Below, in pieces: positions 7,937-15,900 of a stretch of 28,078 bases of DNA (positions within the stretch are counted from its first letter, which is position 1; every line of letters begins with the position of its first letter). This stretch comes from a virus. A program made the position numbers and the translations under genes. The notes under the pieces are model-generated. The model was not told the DNA's origin. It searched no databases and worked only from the letters and a program-made list of their open reading frames with translations. Location of the stretch: IMG/VR virus record IMGVR_UViG_3300031673_000370, positions 1-28,078 of that record; one strand, 5' to 3'.

Positions 7937-9859
7937 CTATGCTGCGAACCGAACGATCCTAATCGTAATTTCTTCCGTTCCTTCCATGAACGCCTGGAAC
8001 GTGCAAGGCACCTTGAAATCGTCGCCAATGCCGGCCCCGGAATGTCTCTGGCCGTCCGTTATCTTCAAGCCAGGCATATCGAACACGTAACCGTTGCCGT
8101 CGGCATCCTGAAACACCTTGGCAAGAGAAGTGTTGTCAAAATCCAGGTATTTGTCGTAAAGTGTCTTGCTCTCGTAATAGGCCGTGAATGAACCCGAGAC
8201 GTTGATACTGTTCGCTCCGAAGCCAAACGGTCCAAGTGTCCCGACCTTCAGGCGTTCTCTCAGGTTGTTATTGATCGTCAAGGAGCAATCGAGCACGTCG
8301 ATAGCTGCTGCGTTTTCGTAAACTCCCTGAACATGGTCGATGGAGTTCAGAACGTCGTTATCGTTCGGATCCTCGTACCCGTCCCCGCCGCTTGCCGTCT
8401 CGGACGTCTCTATCTGTCCCATCACGCCGAAGCTGCCGGTGATAATACCGTTCGTCCCGACGGTGAGGGTCATCTGATTCAGCATACAGCCCTTGAATAA
8501 TGCAAGCTCTTGTGTCAGGTCCGTATATGTACGCTCGAAGTTGAATGAGTTCTTTGCCACACCGTTGACGATAGAGCTGCCCTGCTTGATTGTGCGTGAG
8601 GCTCCTTCCGCTTCGGTAACAAGAGTAGCGTAAACTATAACCTTCGCAGCCGTCGCCGATGCGACCTTAAAGTAGCCGTTATCTGCCGCTGCCGTAAAAC
8701 CTGAAGCTCTGATCCATTGGTTTGCAACTATGCTCCCGAATCCGTTTCCCGAGTCATTGAAAGAACTGTCACCGCTTGCCACGCTGATCGTAGATGCAGT
8801 GACAGTGACCGGGGCCGTCCAGCCCGCCCCTGCCGTCGTCGTCCCGAGAGTCGCTGCGTCAAATTCGTTTGTGCCCGCTGCAAATGTTTCGGTAGTTGCA
8901 ATGGCATTACCGACCAGTCCGGGCAACATCGCCGTCAAAACAGCAATGTCTGTGGCGAATGCGGCAATTGTAACCGTTGGGTGCGCCGTCATAAGGGCGG
9001 CATATCCGGTCCCGGGCGTCCCGCCCAGAACAAAGGCTTCCACTATGCTGGCCTGGGTGTTCGCCGTTGCCGCCCCGACCTCGATATGGCCGTCGATATT
9101 ATCCAATGCACCATTCATATCGAAGTAGTAAACCTTCGTGTCGATTGTCATCGTATCGCCGTCTGCGCCGGCCGCCTCGGTTCCAAGCGTGACAGCATCG
9201 AAAATATTCAAGTCAGAATCGAAGGTCTCTGTTGTCGGTATCGCATCGCCCGCTACGCCCGTTGCTATTGCGGTAACGATAGAATCGTTCGCAGCAAATG
9301 CCCCCATTCTAACCAGTGGATGCGGAGTCACAGTTGCCGTGTAATATTCCATTCCCGCGGTCCCGGTACCATTGATCGTGGCGACCACGCTCGCTTGCGT
9401 AATCACTGCAGTTGTACCGATTTGAATATCATTGGCCTGGGTCATAATGGTTTTGAATCGATACACAGTCGTGCCGATTGTCATAGTATCGCCATCGATG
9501 GGATTCACATCCAATGAGAGCAAACCCTGCGATGAATTACCGCCCGTACAGTTCGTATCGAGAGTCAGCAGGCCCTGGGCCTTGACGTTCGCAGACATTA
9601 AAACGCACGCCAGAAAATCGTCGAAGCTCCCGTAGCTTAATTCGAAATCCAGGCCGCCCGATACTGCCACCCTTGTTCTCGACACGCCGACAATCTGCCT
9701 GTCCGGGCGGATCTCGTTACTGTTGGCGATGTCCGTGTCCTGCTTGAGGCTTTCCCCGGTCAGTCTCACCTTCTGCAAATTGCAGCCAGTCACCTGCTGG
9801 CCGAACGTGGATTCCTGAGCGTATGCCAGCAATACTTGTGAAATGTCACTTACAGTCAT
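7937..9859 (-). CDS. Tail tube protein with large inserted cassette, 640 aa
   Basis: Residues to about 93 (QESTFGQQVTGCNLQKVRLT, IRPDRQIVG, LDFELSYGSFDDFLACVLMS) and the C-terminal 300 residues (RTYTDL, ELALFKGCMLNQMTLTVG, FGVMGQ, DCSLTINNNLRE) match the Phage_tube_2-like tail tube fold, which polymerises into the tail around the tape measure. Between them, about residues 95-345, sit two related modules opening DGDTMTIGTTVYRF and DGDTMTIDTKVYYF. The same cassette is inserted in the 400-residue cement protein. Tube proteins of this family usually have about 300 residues; this one is about twice that length only because of the insert. I chose the second ATG at 9859: AGGGA lies six bases before it but abuts the first ATG at 9865. 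Inserts of this kind normally face outward from the tube, which is inference here. Confidence 0.85.
   Translation of the reverse strand: MTVSDISQVLLAYAQESTFGQQVTGCNLQKVRLTGESLKQDTDIANSNEIRPDRQIVGVSRTRVAVSGGLDFELSYGSFDDFLACVLMSANVKAQGLLTLDTNCTGGNSSQGLLSLDVNPIDGDTMTIGTTVYRFKTIMTQANDIQIGTTAVITQASVVATINGTGTAGMEYYTATVTPHPLVRMGAFAANDSIVTAIATGVAGDAIPTTETFDSDLNIFDAVTLGTEAAGADGDTMTIDTKVYYFDMNGALDNIDGHIEVGAATANTQASIVEAFVLGGTPGTGYAALMTAHPTVTIAAFATDIAVLTAMLPGLVGNAIATTETFAAGTNEFDAATLGTTTAGAGWTAPVTVTASTISVASGDSSFNDSGNGFGSIVANQWIRASGFTAAADNGYFKVASATAAKVIVYATLVTEAEGASRTIKQGSSIVNGVAKNSFNFERTYTDLTQELALFKGCMLNQMTLTVGTNGIITGSFGVMGQIETSETASGGDGYEDPNDNDVLNSIDHVQGVYENAAAIDVLDCSLTINNNLRERLKVGTLGPFGFGANSINVSGSFTAYYESKTLYDKYLDFDNTSLAKVFQDADGNGYVFDMPGLKITDGQRHSGAGIGDDFKVPCTFQAFMEGTEEITIRIVRFAA
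8826..9575 (-). repeat. Inserted two-module cassette, copy in tail tube gene
   Basis: About 750 bp encoding two related modules, each opening DGDTMTI and holding ATTETF and LGTTTAGA motifs. Boundaries are taken where similarity to the cement copy (20264-21029) fades: 'AQG-LT' at the start and AGA at the end. Bases 8979-9160 are identical to 20427-20608. The remainder is similar but diverged. Confidence 0.85.
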
Positions 9860-9886
9860 AATCATTCCCTTTCAAAGGATTTTGTT

Positions 9887-10294
9887 TTACCCAATATCAT
9901 CGGCATAGAACGGGCAATTGACGTTAATCTGCCACTCTGCGCCATTCCTGCCGCGAACGTCTGTTGATGGGGTCCCAAACGTGACCCCGGTGTCCGTGAC
10001 GCGCTTAAAAGCTGTTATGACCGCATCGGCTATCACCAACAAATCGCCATCCCCTTTGCCCGCCGGGCCAAACAACTGCGCTATCATAACCCCCGGCGTC
10101 CGGTCCCTGTTTCCCGTCGGGCTGCCTACCGACTTTTGAATAGTTTCGCCGAACTTGACAGTCAGCCTGCACCATTCAGCATTGTCAGGATTGTCCAGCT
10201 TATGATTGTCGTATTGAGTAGCCAAAGACAGGACGTCCGCCACCTGCGCCTTGAAGCGGCTGCGTATCGCGTTGGCAATTTCCGTCTTTGTCAT
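9887..10294 (-). CDS. Tail terminator (gpU-like, DUF4128 type), 135 aa
   Basis: It opens with an amphipathic helix (IANAIRSRFKAQV), then TQYDNHKLDNPDNAEWCRLT, and ends with NGAEWQINVNCPFYADDI. This matches my memory of the DUF4128 and lambda gpU class, which forms a hexamer on the finished tube to stop growth and join the head. The position, after a gp10-like protein and before the tail tube, is the usual one. The start overlaps the TAA of the preceding gene (TAATG at 10294), so the two are coupled. Length (135) is close to gpU (131). I see no unusual feature. Confidence 0.75.
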   Translation of the reverse strand: MTKTEIANAIRSRFKAQVADVLSLATQYDNHKLDNPDNAEWCRLTVKFGETIQKSVGSPTGNRDRTPGVMIAQLFGPAGKGDGDLLVIADAVITAFKRVTDTGVTFGTPSTDVRGRNGAEWQINVNCPFYADDIG

Positions 10295-10734
10295 TACGCT
10301 GCCTTAAACATATTCCTGAGTTCTTCGATTGTTATAGCCAGCATACCTTCCGGGGCCTGCCCACTATGACCGTGCTCAAGTTCCTCGATGTAATCGATAT
10401 TGTTCGAAATCCAGACCACTTGCATATCAGGGAGTCCGGCCAACGCAGCCAATCCCTTCGCAATCGTAGCGTCGCCCTTTTTGTCTGTCTGATCAAACTT
10501 TCCTTCTGCAGGCTCGCCTATCGTAACCTGCCAGTTCCCTCGAGCGCGTCCGGTATCAACAGGGGTCTTTTGTACGAGCCTTCGAAGGGCTTCAAGCACA
10601 ATCTTTTTTTGCAATAAAGTGACCTTGCCCGGAATGCTTTTGGCAAACTGTGTTATCTCCGAATTAAATTGTGCCAGGTTATTCGTTACCACTTTTCTCA
10701 ACGCCTTAACTGGAACAAATACAGGCATATCCAT
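10294..10734 (-). CDS. Tail completion / head-tail joining protein, HK97 gp10 type, 146 aa
   Basis: The pattern around residues 35-85 (a long helix, then LVQKTPVDTGRARGNWQVTIG) is the HK97 gp10-like signature 'PVDTG...R..W'. The C-terminus holds DMQVVWISNNIDYIEELEHGHS, the 'Y...E.G.S' part of the same family. Members act at the head-tail junction or tail completion. Two start codons are possible: ATG at 10734, or ATG at 10728 with GGTGA six bases upstream, which I think at least as likely. The gene overlaps the end of the upstream neck gene by about 30 bases and is followed by a TAATG overlap. Confidence 0.8.
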   Translation of the reverse strand: MDMPVFVPVKALRKVVTNNLAQFNSEITQFAKSIPGKVTLLQKKIVLEALRRLVQKTPVDTGRARGNWQVTIGEPAEGKFDQTDKKGDATIAKGLAALAGLPDMQVVWISNNIDYIEELEHGHSGQAPEGMLAITIEELRNMFKAA

Positions 10735-11159
10735 TCACCGCTGTATATCGGAGAGACCTGTATTATTGTCCAAATATCACTTCCAACCGTAACGCTCATT
10801 CCTTTGGCCGGGGTAAATTCGATGTCCTTTGCCGGGACACCGGAAAGCATGTCACCCGCCTTAATCAAATCCCCGTCAACGTACTTCAAATCAATCGAGT
10901 AAGGCGGAATGACTTTGAGAGGGTATTGCGTAGCGTCGCCGGGCGTGCTTGTTCCGGTTGCCGGGCTGTAAGTCTCGCCGGGGTAAACCCAAAAAGTGAC
11001 AGTCTTGCCAACCTCGGCGATGATTTCGAACACGTCCTCAAGCAGCTCGGTATCCAGCTCCGTAGCCGTGCCGGATACAGTTGGAGCGACCGGAGAATCT
11101 ATCGCCTCCAGAAAACCGCCTGAGAACACGGCAACTAAATCCGCACCCTGAATACTCAT
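10698..11159 (-). CDS. Head-closure (neck) protein, 153 aa
   Basis: No exact family is certain. The last third (GMSVTVGSDIWTIIQVSPIY, then SGEWICLYLFQLRR) is the typical ending of small neck proteins of the lambda gpFII and head-tail stopper class: a beta-barrel with a strand in 'v.v.d..w.i....pi.sg......lqlrr'. Residues 37-75 include a Glu-rich helix and a FWVYPGETYSPATGTST loop. It lies just before the gp10-like and terminator genes, the usual place. The ATG at 11159 overlaps the stop of the upstream gene as ATGA, and its end overlaps the next gene. Role in sealing the head after packaging is inferred. Confidence 0.65.
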   Translation of the reverse strand: MSIQGADLVAVFSGGFLEAIDSPVAPTVSGTATELDTELLEDVFEIIAEVGKTVTFWVYPGETYSPATGTSTPGDATQYPLKVIPPYSIDLKYVDGDLIKAGDMLSGVPAKDIEFTPAKGMSVTVGSDIWTIIQVSPIYSGEWICLYLFQLRR

Positions 11160-11641
11160 AACACCGTCACCTGCCTATAAGGAGTTGTTGTGCTCATTGT
11201 CACCTCGGCGATAACAGTAACGCCATCGTCGGGATCGAGAATTTCCTGAACGCCTGGAGAGCCAACTTTATCACGCGCCAAACCAAGCGCCCACGCGGCA
11301 AGCACTTTTGTCATTGCGCTCTTGCACAGAATGTCCTTGCCTACCGGGATATGAAGATCGCCCGATTCTTTAGCGTATGCAAAATATTGAACGTCCTTAG
11401 TCCAGACGGCGGTTGCTAAAGACAGCCCCCAATGCCCGTCCCCTGTGAGCGTCGAAGCCCCGGCGATAGACTCGGCCGCCTGCCATGTCTGATCCGCTCC
11501 GCGATACCACTTGCCGGCGTTATCGCCGTTCACCGCCTGCAAATAAAAATTGACCGTGCCGGCGACGATCGGATTACCGCTTGCCTTGGCAACGAGCGGC
11601 AAAGCAATAACATTAGCCTGTCCCGTGTAAACAATCTGCAT
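11156..11641 (-). CDS. Small virion protein with beta-sandwich domain, 161 aa
   Basis: Residues 1-100 form an all-beta domain: GQANVIALPLVAKASG, VNFYLQAVNGDNAGKWYRG, WQAAES, GHWGLSL and then SGDLHIPVG. This is a recurring phage domain seen in tail-fibre or neck-attached proteins, where it looks like a baseplate or upper-tail adaptor. The C-terminal part has an amphipathic helix and a strand PYRQVTVL. It lies between the 170-residue protein and the neck gene, so it could be a neck whisker or a head-tail adaptor. It shares an ATGA overlap with the neck gene. No enzymatic motif is visible. Confidence 0.55.
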   Translation of the reverse strand: MQIVYTGQANVIALPLVAKASGNPIVAGTVNFYLQAVNGDNAGKWYRGADQTWQAAESIAGASTLTGDGHWGLSLATAVWTKDVQYFAYAKESGDLHIPVGKDILCKSAMTKVLAAWALGLARDKVGSPGVQEILDPDDGVTVIAEVTMSTTTPYRQVTVL

Positions 11642-11677
11642 TGCTTATGCTCCCTTCAACCAATCGGATTCATAAGC

Positions 11678-12190
11678 CTATGCACCCAAATAGGTTACAT
11701 TCCATGTCACGGTCAAAGTATCGTCCGCACCCTTGGCGATCTGGGCGGCAAATACGGCGATTGCGTAGGTGTGAGTCTCATCGGCTTCGCCCGCGGCGGT
11801 TGTGTTATCGACAATAGCAACGCGATTGATTGTGGCGTCCGTACCTTCACCGGCAGCCCACAGCCTGCGGAACTGTACTATATCGTCGGTTGCCCCTGCC
11901 TTTGGCGTGCTGTCATCGAGGGCCTTGGCCGAACCAGCCACATAATCGCCGACGGCGATAAAGCTGCCAGCCCCATCTTTTGATGCTGCCGTCGAGGCCG
12001 TTCCGAGCTTCATGCCCCAGGTTGCGTAAGCGGCTGTAAATATTGCCTGCGCAGCGAAGAAGTCGCCCTGTTCCGTGACGAGATTATGCGTGACCTGCCT
12101 TTGCTTGATTTTGCCGTCCGGACCTCTAAGCACGGCAATGACCTCACCTCTAAGCCTCAAACCATCTTTTTTCATTTGTTCTGCTTGCAT
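11678..12190 (-). CDS. Small virion protein with NLVT motif, 170 aa
   Basis: It begins with a charged stretch (LRLRGEVIAVLRGPDGKIK) and the motif THNLVTEQGDFFAAQA. This 'hNLVt..G' pattern recurs in short phage virion proteins next to fibre or neck genes. The remainder is Ala/Thr-rich with predicted beta strands (INRVAIVDNTTAAG, TLTVTWNVTYLG). It is the first gene after the strong terminator at 12221-12265, so it should need its own promoter or read-through. SD GAAAGGGA lies before the ATG at 12190. Its role (capsid or tail decoration, or a fibre-adaptor subunit) is not resolved. Confidence 0.55.
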   Translation of the reverse strand: MQAEQMKKDGLRLRGEVIAVLRGPDGKIKQRQVTHNLVTEQGDFFAAQAIFTAAYATWGMKLGTASTAASKDGAGSFIAVGDYVAGSAKALDDSTPKAGATDDIVQFRRLWAAGEGTDATINRVAIVDNTTAAGEADETHTYAIAVFAAQIAKGADDTLTVTWNVTYLGA

Positions 12191-12220
12191 TACAAATTCC
12201 CTTTCAATGAGTTTTTTTCG

Positions 12221-12265
12221 CCAAAAGAAAAGGGGGCCTCAAAGTCTTTCGACCTCGAAGCCCCC
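12221..12265 (-). terminator. Strong intrinsic terminator with GAAA tetraloop
   Basis: On the minus strand, GGGGGCTTCGAGGTC (12265-12251), GAAA and GACTTTGAGGCCCCC (12246-12232) form a 15-bp hairpin with three or four G-U pairs, followed by TTTTCTTTTGG. The GAAA tetraloop and C-rich base are typical of rho-independent terminators. It lies 30 bases before the 170-residue gene and about 90 bases after the 58-residue gene. Confidence 0.85.
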
Positions 12266-12353
12266 GTAAAAGGCTGCGATGTTTACGGCATCTCAGCGGA
12301 AGCTACCCCGCCTATGCCTGATTTTCTTCTGGCTTAGTTAGCTATTTATTGAT
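12266..12353 (-). promoter_or_regulatory. Possible alternative RNA arms upstream of the terminator
   Basis: On the minus strand GCTGAGATG and CATCGCAGC (12308-12284 region) can form a hairpin with one mismatch around the loop CCGTAAA. The same CCGTAAA is the exact complement of TTTACGG (12270-12264), which overlaps two bases of the terminator's first arm. So two structures are mutually exclusive, an attenuator-like layout. No ligand-binding element is recognised; function is inference. Confidence 0.35.
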
Positions 12354-12530
12354 TTACTCCTTTGGCTCTATATTCATTTCGCCGACAAACCAATTGTCAT
12401 CCCAATTACCAGATTCTTCATCATCCGTATCGTGGACAAGATTGAGAAAATGCTTTTCCAGTAAATCAAAGGCACCGTCGATGTTCTCGGCCTCAAACTC
12501 TATGTCGGCTGTGAATTTGAATTTTTTCAT
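12354..12530 (-). CDS. Small hypothetical protein, 58 aa, acidic C-terminus
   Basis: A complete short frame. It begins MKKFKFTADIEFEAENIDGA and has a second half ESGNWDDNWFVGEMNI. A purine-rich SD (AAGGAAG) lies about six bases before the ATG at 12530, which is the main support, along with a start 15 bases after the stop of the 149-residue gene. The acidic, Trp-containing C-terminus resembles small phage inhibitors and DNA-mimic proteins, but this is only a resemblance. It is the last gene before the strong terminator. No function is assigned. Confidence 0.6.
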   Translation of the reverse strand: MKKFKFTADIEFEAENIDGAFDLLEKHFLNLVHDTDDEESGNWDDNWFVGEMNIEPKE

Positions 12531-12544
12531 GCTTCGCTTCCTTT

Positions 12545-12994
12545 CTATCTATCCTTCCAAATATCCATTAAACAATATTTTTCAATTAGCTCAATTTGCG
12601 ATGGCGGTATAGGTTCGCATACAATTACAGCTTCCTCCTGTCCCGTATGATATTTAAGATTTTCAATATGACCGCTATGATGGAGGGTGATATTAGCATC
12701 AGGATCGTTCGGGGCATGTAAAATCTTATCTCTATTGAATTTTGCACGTAAAAGAACTGCTTTGACAGTATTCTTGTAGGCCATTTGATACAGTATGCAG
12801 CCCCTGTGGGCCAGTCCCGTAATCACCATATCCCAAATCCAGATACCGACAATATAATCTCTTTTAAAAATAGGTACGAATTCCTGCCTGCGGATTTTAT
12901 AAGGTTGCAATCCTTCAACTTGAATCTTCTTCCAACATTCCTCGCTGGTATAATGATAACCTGTTGAAAGTTTTGTTTTCTTGGTCTTGTTCAT
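12545..12994 (-). CDS. Hypothetical protein, possible ADP-ribosyltransferase-like fold, 149 aa
   Basis: The region GYHYTSEECWKKIQVEGLQP (residues 12-31) resembles the opening of ART-fold proteins (KptA, DarT and relatives: a 'H.T....w..I...GL.P' pattern where H and T line the NAD pocket). IVGIWIWD and VLLRAKFNRDKI strands follow, then near the end a helix EPIPPSQIELIEKY of the sort that ends these domains (residues 127-140). The order is suggestive, but no catalytic Glu or Arg can be placed with certainty. The gene follows the stop of the giant fibre gene by one base (TGAAATG) and lacks a strong SD, so it may be translated by coupling. It may modify host proteins or counter a defence, or act within the virion; this is inference. 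Confidence 0.5.
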   Translation of the reverse strand: MNKTKKTKLSTGYHYTSEECWKKIQVEGLQPYKIRRQEFVPIFKRDYIVGIWIWDMVITGLAHRGCILYQMAYKNTVKAVLLRAKFNRDKILHAPNDPDANITLHHSGHIENLKYHTGQEEAVIVCEPIPPSQIELIEKYCLMDIWKDR

Positions 12995-12995
12995 T

Positions 12996-15900
12996 TCAGT
13001 TATGAGTTTGCCTCATTACCATAAATGCCCAGGCGGCCTTCATTAGACCGCTAAGCTGATGTATTTCTTCATCCGTAATATTCATGCTGTCGTTTATCGA
13101 CCGAATTGCCACAGATACTCTAATCATGGCGTCGAGAGTTCCTATGGCATCGCCCTGTGTCCGCAGATAATCGATGAGCTTTGTGACCGAATCGGATATG
13201 CCGAGCGTGTCTGTTAATGCTATGAGCCTGCCTAAAGCAATGCCGTCTGTGATCCCCTCCGAATCGCTGATGATCCGGCTGACCGCAAAGAGGCTCGCCA
13301 TGGCGTCCGTCAAGCCGAGATTATCTGAAAGAACCCGGAGCGTTACAAACACCCTCTCCGTACTGTCGCTTATGCCCAGGGCGTTATTGATTGTCCTGAA
13401 ATAATTCCCGACACCGTCGGTATCTATTGCATCCGTGATGCCAAGCGAATCCGCAACCGTTCTTAGCACGGTCCAGATCCGGCCCATGTCATCGGCAATG
13501 CCCATTGAGTCCGCTATCGTCTTGACGGCAACATAGACGCGGGACGCCGAATCGGTAAGCCCTATTGAGTCGGCAAGAGATTTGCCTTCACCCTTCGATT
13601 GTGAATCCGTGATACCAATGTTCTCTTGCACCATCCGAAGCATCACAAGCAATGAACCCAGGGCATCGGTCAAGCCAACCTCATCGCTCTCTGTTTTCAC
13701 GATAGATAATTGCTTTGTGAAATCATCCGTCAGGCCCAAAGCGTCCGTGACAGCCAAAACCCTTTTCAATGTAAGGCCGTCCGTAATACCCTCACTGTCG
13801 CTTACGAGCTTGCTGATGGCAAACAGGCTTACTACTGAATCGCTTATAGCAAGGCTTTCAGATATAACACGCAGGGCGATGAAAGTTTTGGATGTGCTGT
13901 CGGTTAAGCCGATGGAATTGTTTATTGTCTTAAGAATATTGCCGATACCCTCGGCATCCATCTCGTCCGTAATGCCTAAACTGCTGGCAAGAGTCCTGAC
14001 AACCGTCCACACGCGGCCGATATCGTCAGCCATTCCGAGAGAATCGGCTATCGTTTTTAAGATCGCGTAAACGTGGGTCACTGAATCGGTAACGCCGATA
14101 GAATCCGCAATCACCTTACCCTCATCTTTGGTTCGGGAATCGGATATACCCATCGCATCGAGGACCGTCCGCAGGATAGACAATAGGGAAGTCAATGAAT
14201 CGGTCACGCCAACAGGATCGTCCTGAGTTCTAAGAATAGTCAGCAGCCTCGTAAGGCTATCTGTCATGCCCAGGCCGTCCGTCACCAACAATACTCTGCT
14301 TAAAACAACGCCGTCCGTTATGCCTTCGCTGTCACTTACAAGCCGGCTGACGATGAACAGCTTTACAACAGAGTCCGTCAAGCCGAGATTTTCAGACAAG
14401 GTCCGCAACGCAACATGGATCCTGGAACTGCTGTCGGTCAGGCCCAGGGCATCGTTCATTGTTCGCACAAACGCCTCGCCGCCGGGCACGAAATCCTCGG
14501 ACATTAAGTCCGTCATGCCAAGATCATCGGCAACAGTTCTCAGAGCCGCCCAGACACTTGAAACGCTGTCGGTCAGGCCCAGGGATTCAGCTATAACCTT
14601 AAGGGTGCTGCAAATTCTATTTGCTTCATCGGTCAATCCTATGCTGTCTGCAACCGTCCTCATAATTGCAAACAACGATGTCAGGGAATCAGTCAAGCCT
14701 ACTTCATCGCTTTGTGTTCTTACGAGTGCCAGCAGTTTTGTAAAATCATCGGTCAGGCCAAGAGAATCCGTCTCTACCAACATTCTGGCCAATACCGTCC
14801 CGTCGGTCAGGCCCTCGCTGTCGCTTATGATCCTGTTGATAGCCAGGAGCTTTACAACCGAGTCCGTCAGTCCCAGATCGTCCGACAATGTTCGCAGGGC
14901 GATATGAAGCTTAGAACTGCTGTCAACAAGGCCAAGGCTATCGGCAACCGTGCGATATTGCCCCTTGGTTGCGGCCATAAGATCGGTGATTCCCATATCA
15001 TCAGAGACGGTCCGGATCTCCGCCAATAAGCTGGATATGTTGTCGGTCAGGCCAAGCGACTCGGCGAGGACCCTGACAACAATAATAATTCTTGTCGCTT
15101 CATCGGTCAAACCAAGCGAATCAGAAATAATCTTAGCTTCACCTTTCGCAGTAGAATCTGCAATGCCTAACGACTCGAGTATTCTTGCGGCAATACCGTT
15201 AATCATGCCGGCGTCTGTCAGCCCGATCGTATCGGCGACTATCCTGTCGAGAACGCTGATGCTCGACGGCAAATCGGTTATGCCAAGCGACTCGGATATG
15301 ACCCTCAAAATGACGGAACTGCGAACCGCATCGTCCGTTAAGCCGAGATTGTCGGCGATAGTACGAAACTGGCCCTTGGTCCCGGCCATTGAATCGGTCA
15401 AGCCCAAAGTCTCGGCCAACGTTTTGTTGAATACCACCGAAGCAATCTGAGCATCGGTCAATCCAAGCGACTCAGCCAACGTCTTAATAAATCCCGCCGA
15501 AGCGACTTGCTCATCCGTCAATCCCAGAGATTCGGCGAGGACCCTAATCGCACTCTGTCCAAACGTCCTGGCATCTGTTACGCCGATTGAGTCGGCAAGC
15601 ACCTTTCCTTCGCCCTTGAATTGAGAATCGGCAATATCGAGTGAATCCGCCAATGTTCGCAAGATACCTTTCGTTGAAATATTTGCATCTGTAATTCCAA
15701 GAGACTCAGCCAATGTTCGCAATGCCACGATGTTCCTGCTCTTGTCGTCTGCAACACCCATAGACTCGTCGAATCCGCGAAACATTGTTTTTGTATGCGT
15801 ATTCGCATCTGTTACGCCGAGAGTCGCTGCGAGAATGCGAATCAAAGCGAAAAGCTTTGTCTGAGCATCTGTTATACCAACGCCATCATTGAACGTTCGT

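Noticed and set aside
8717-9517. A 266-residue plus-strand frame with many Cys and Arg, and its counterpart at 20429-20842
   Set aside because: Both are antisense to the cassette modules and arise from the same duplicated bases. The Cys/Arg richness is typical of shadow frames.
12264-12310. H-type pseudoknot formed by CCGTAAA and TTTACGG
   Set aside because: The connecting loop of about two bases could not cross a nine-bp stem. Alternative hairpins are more plausible.
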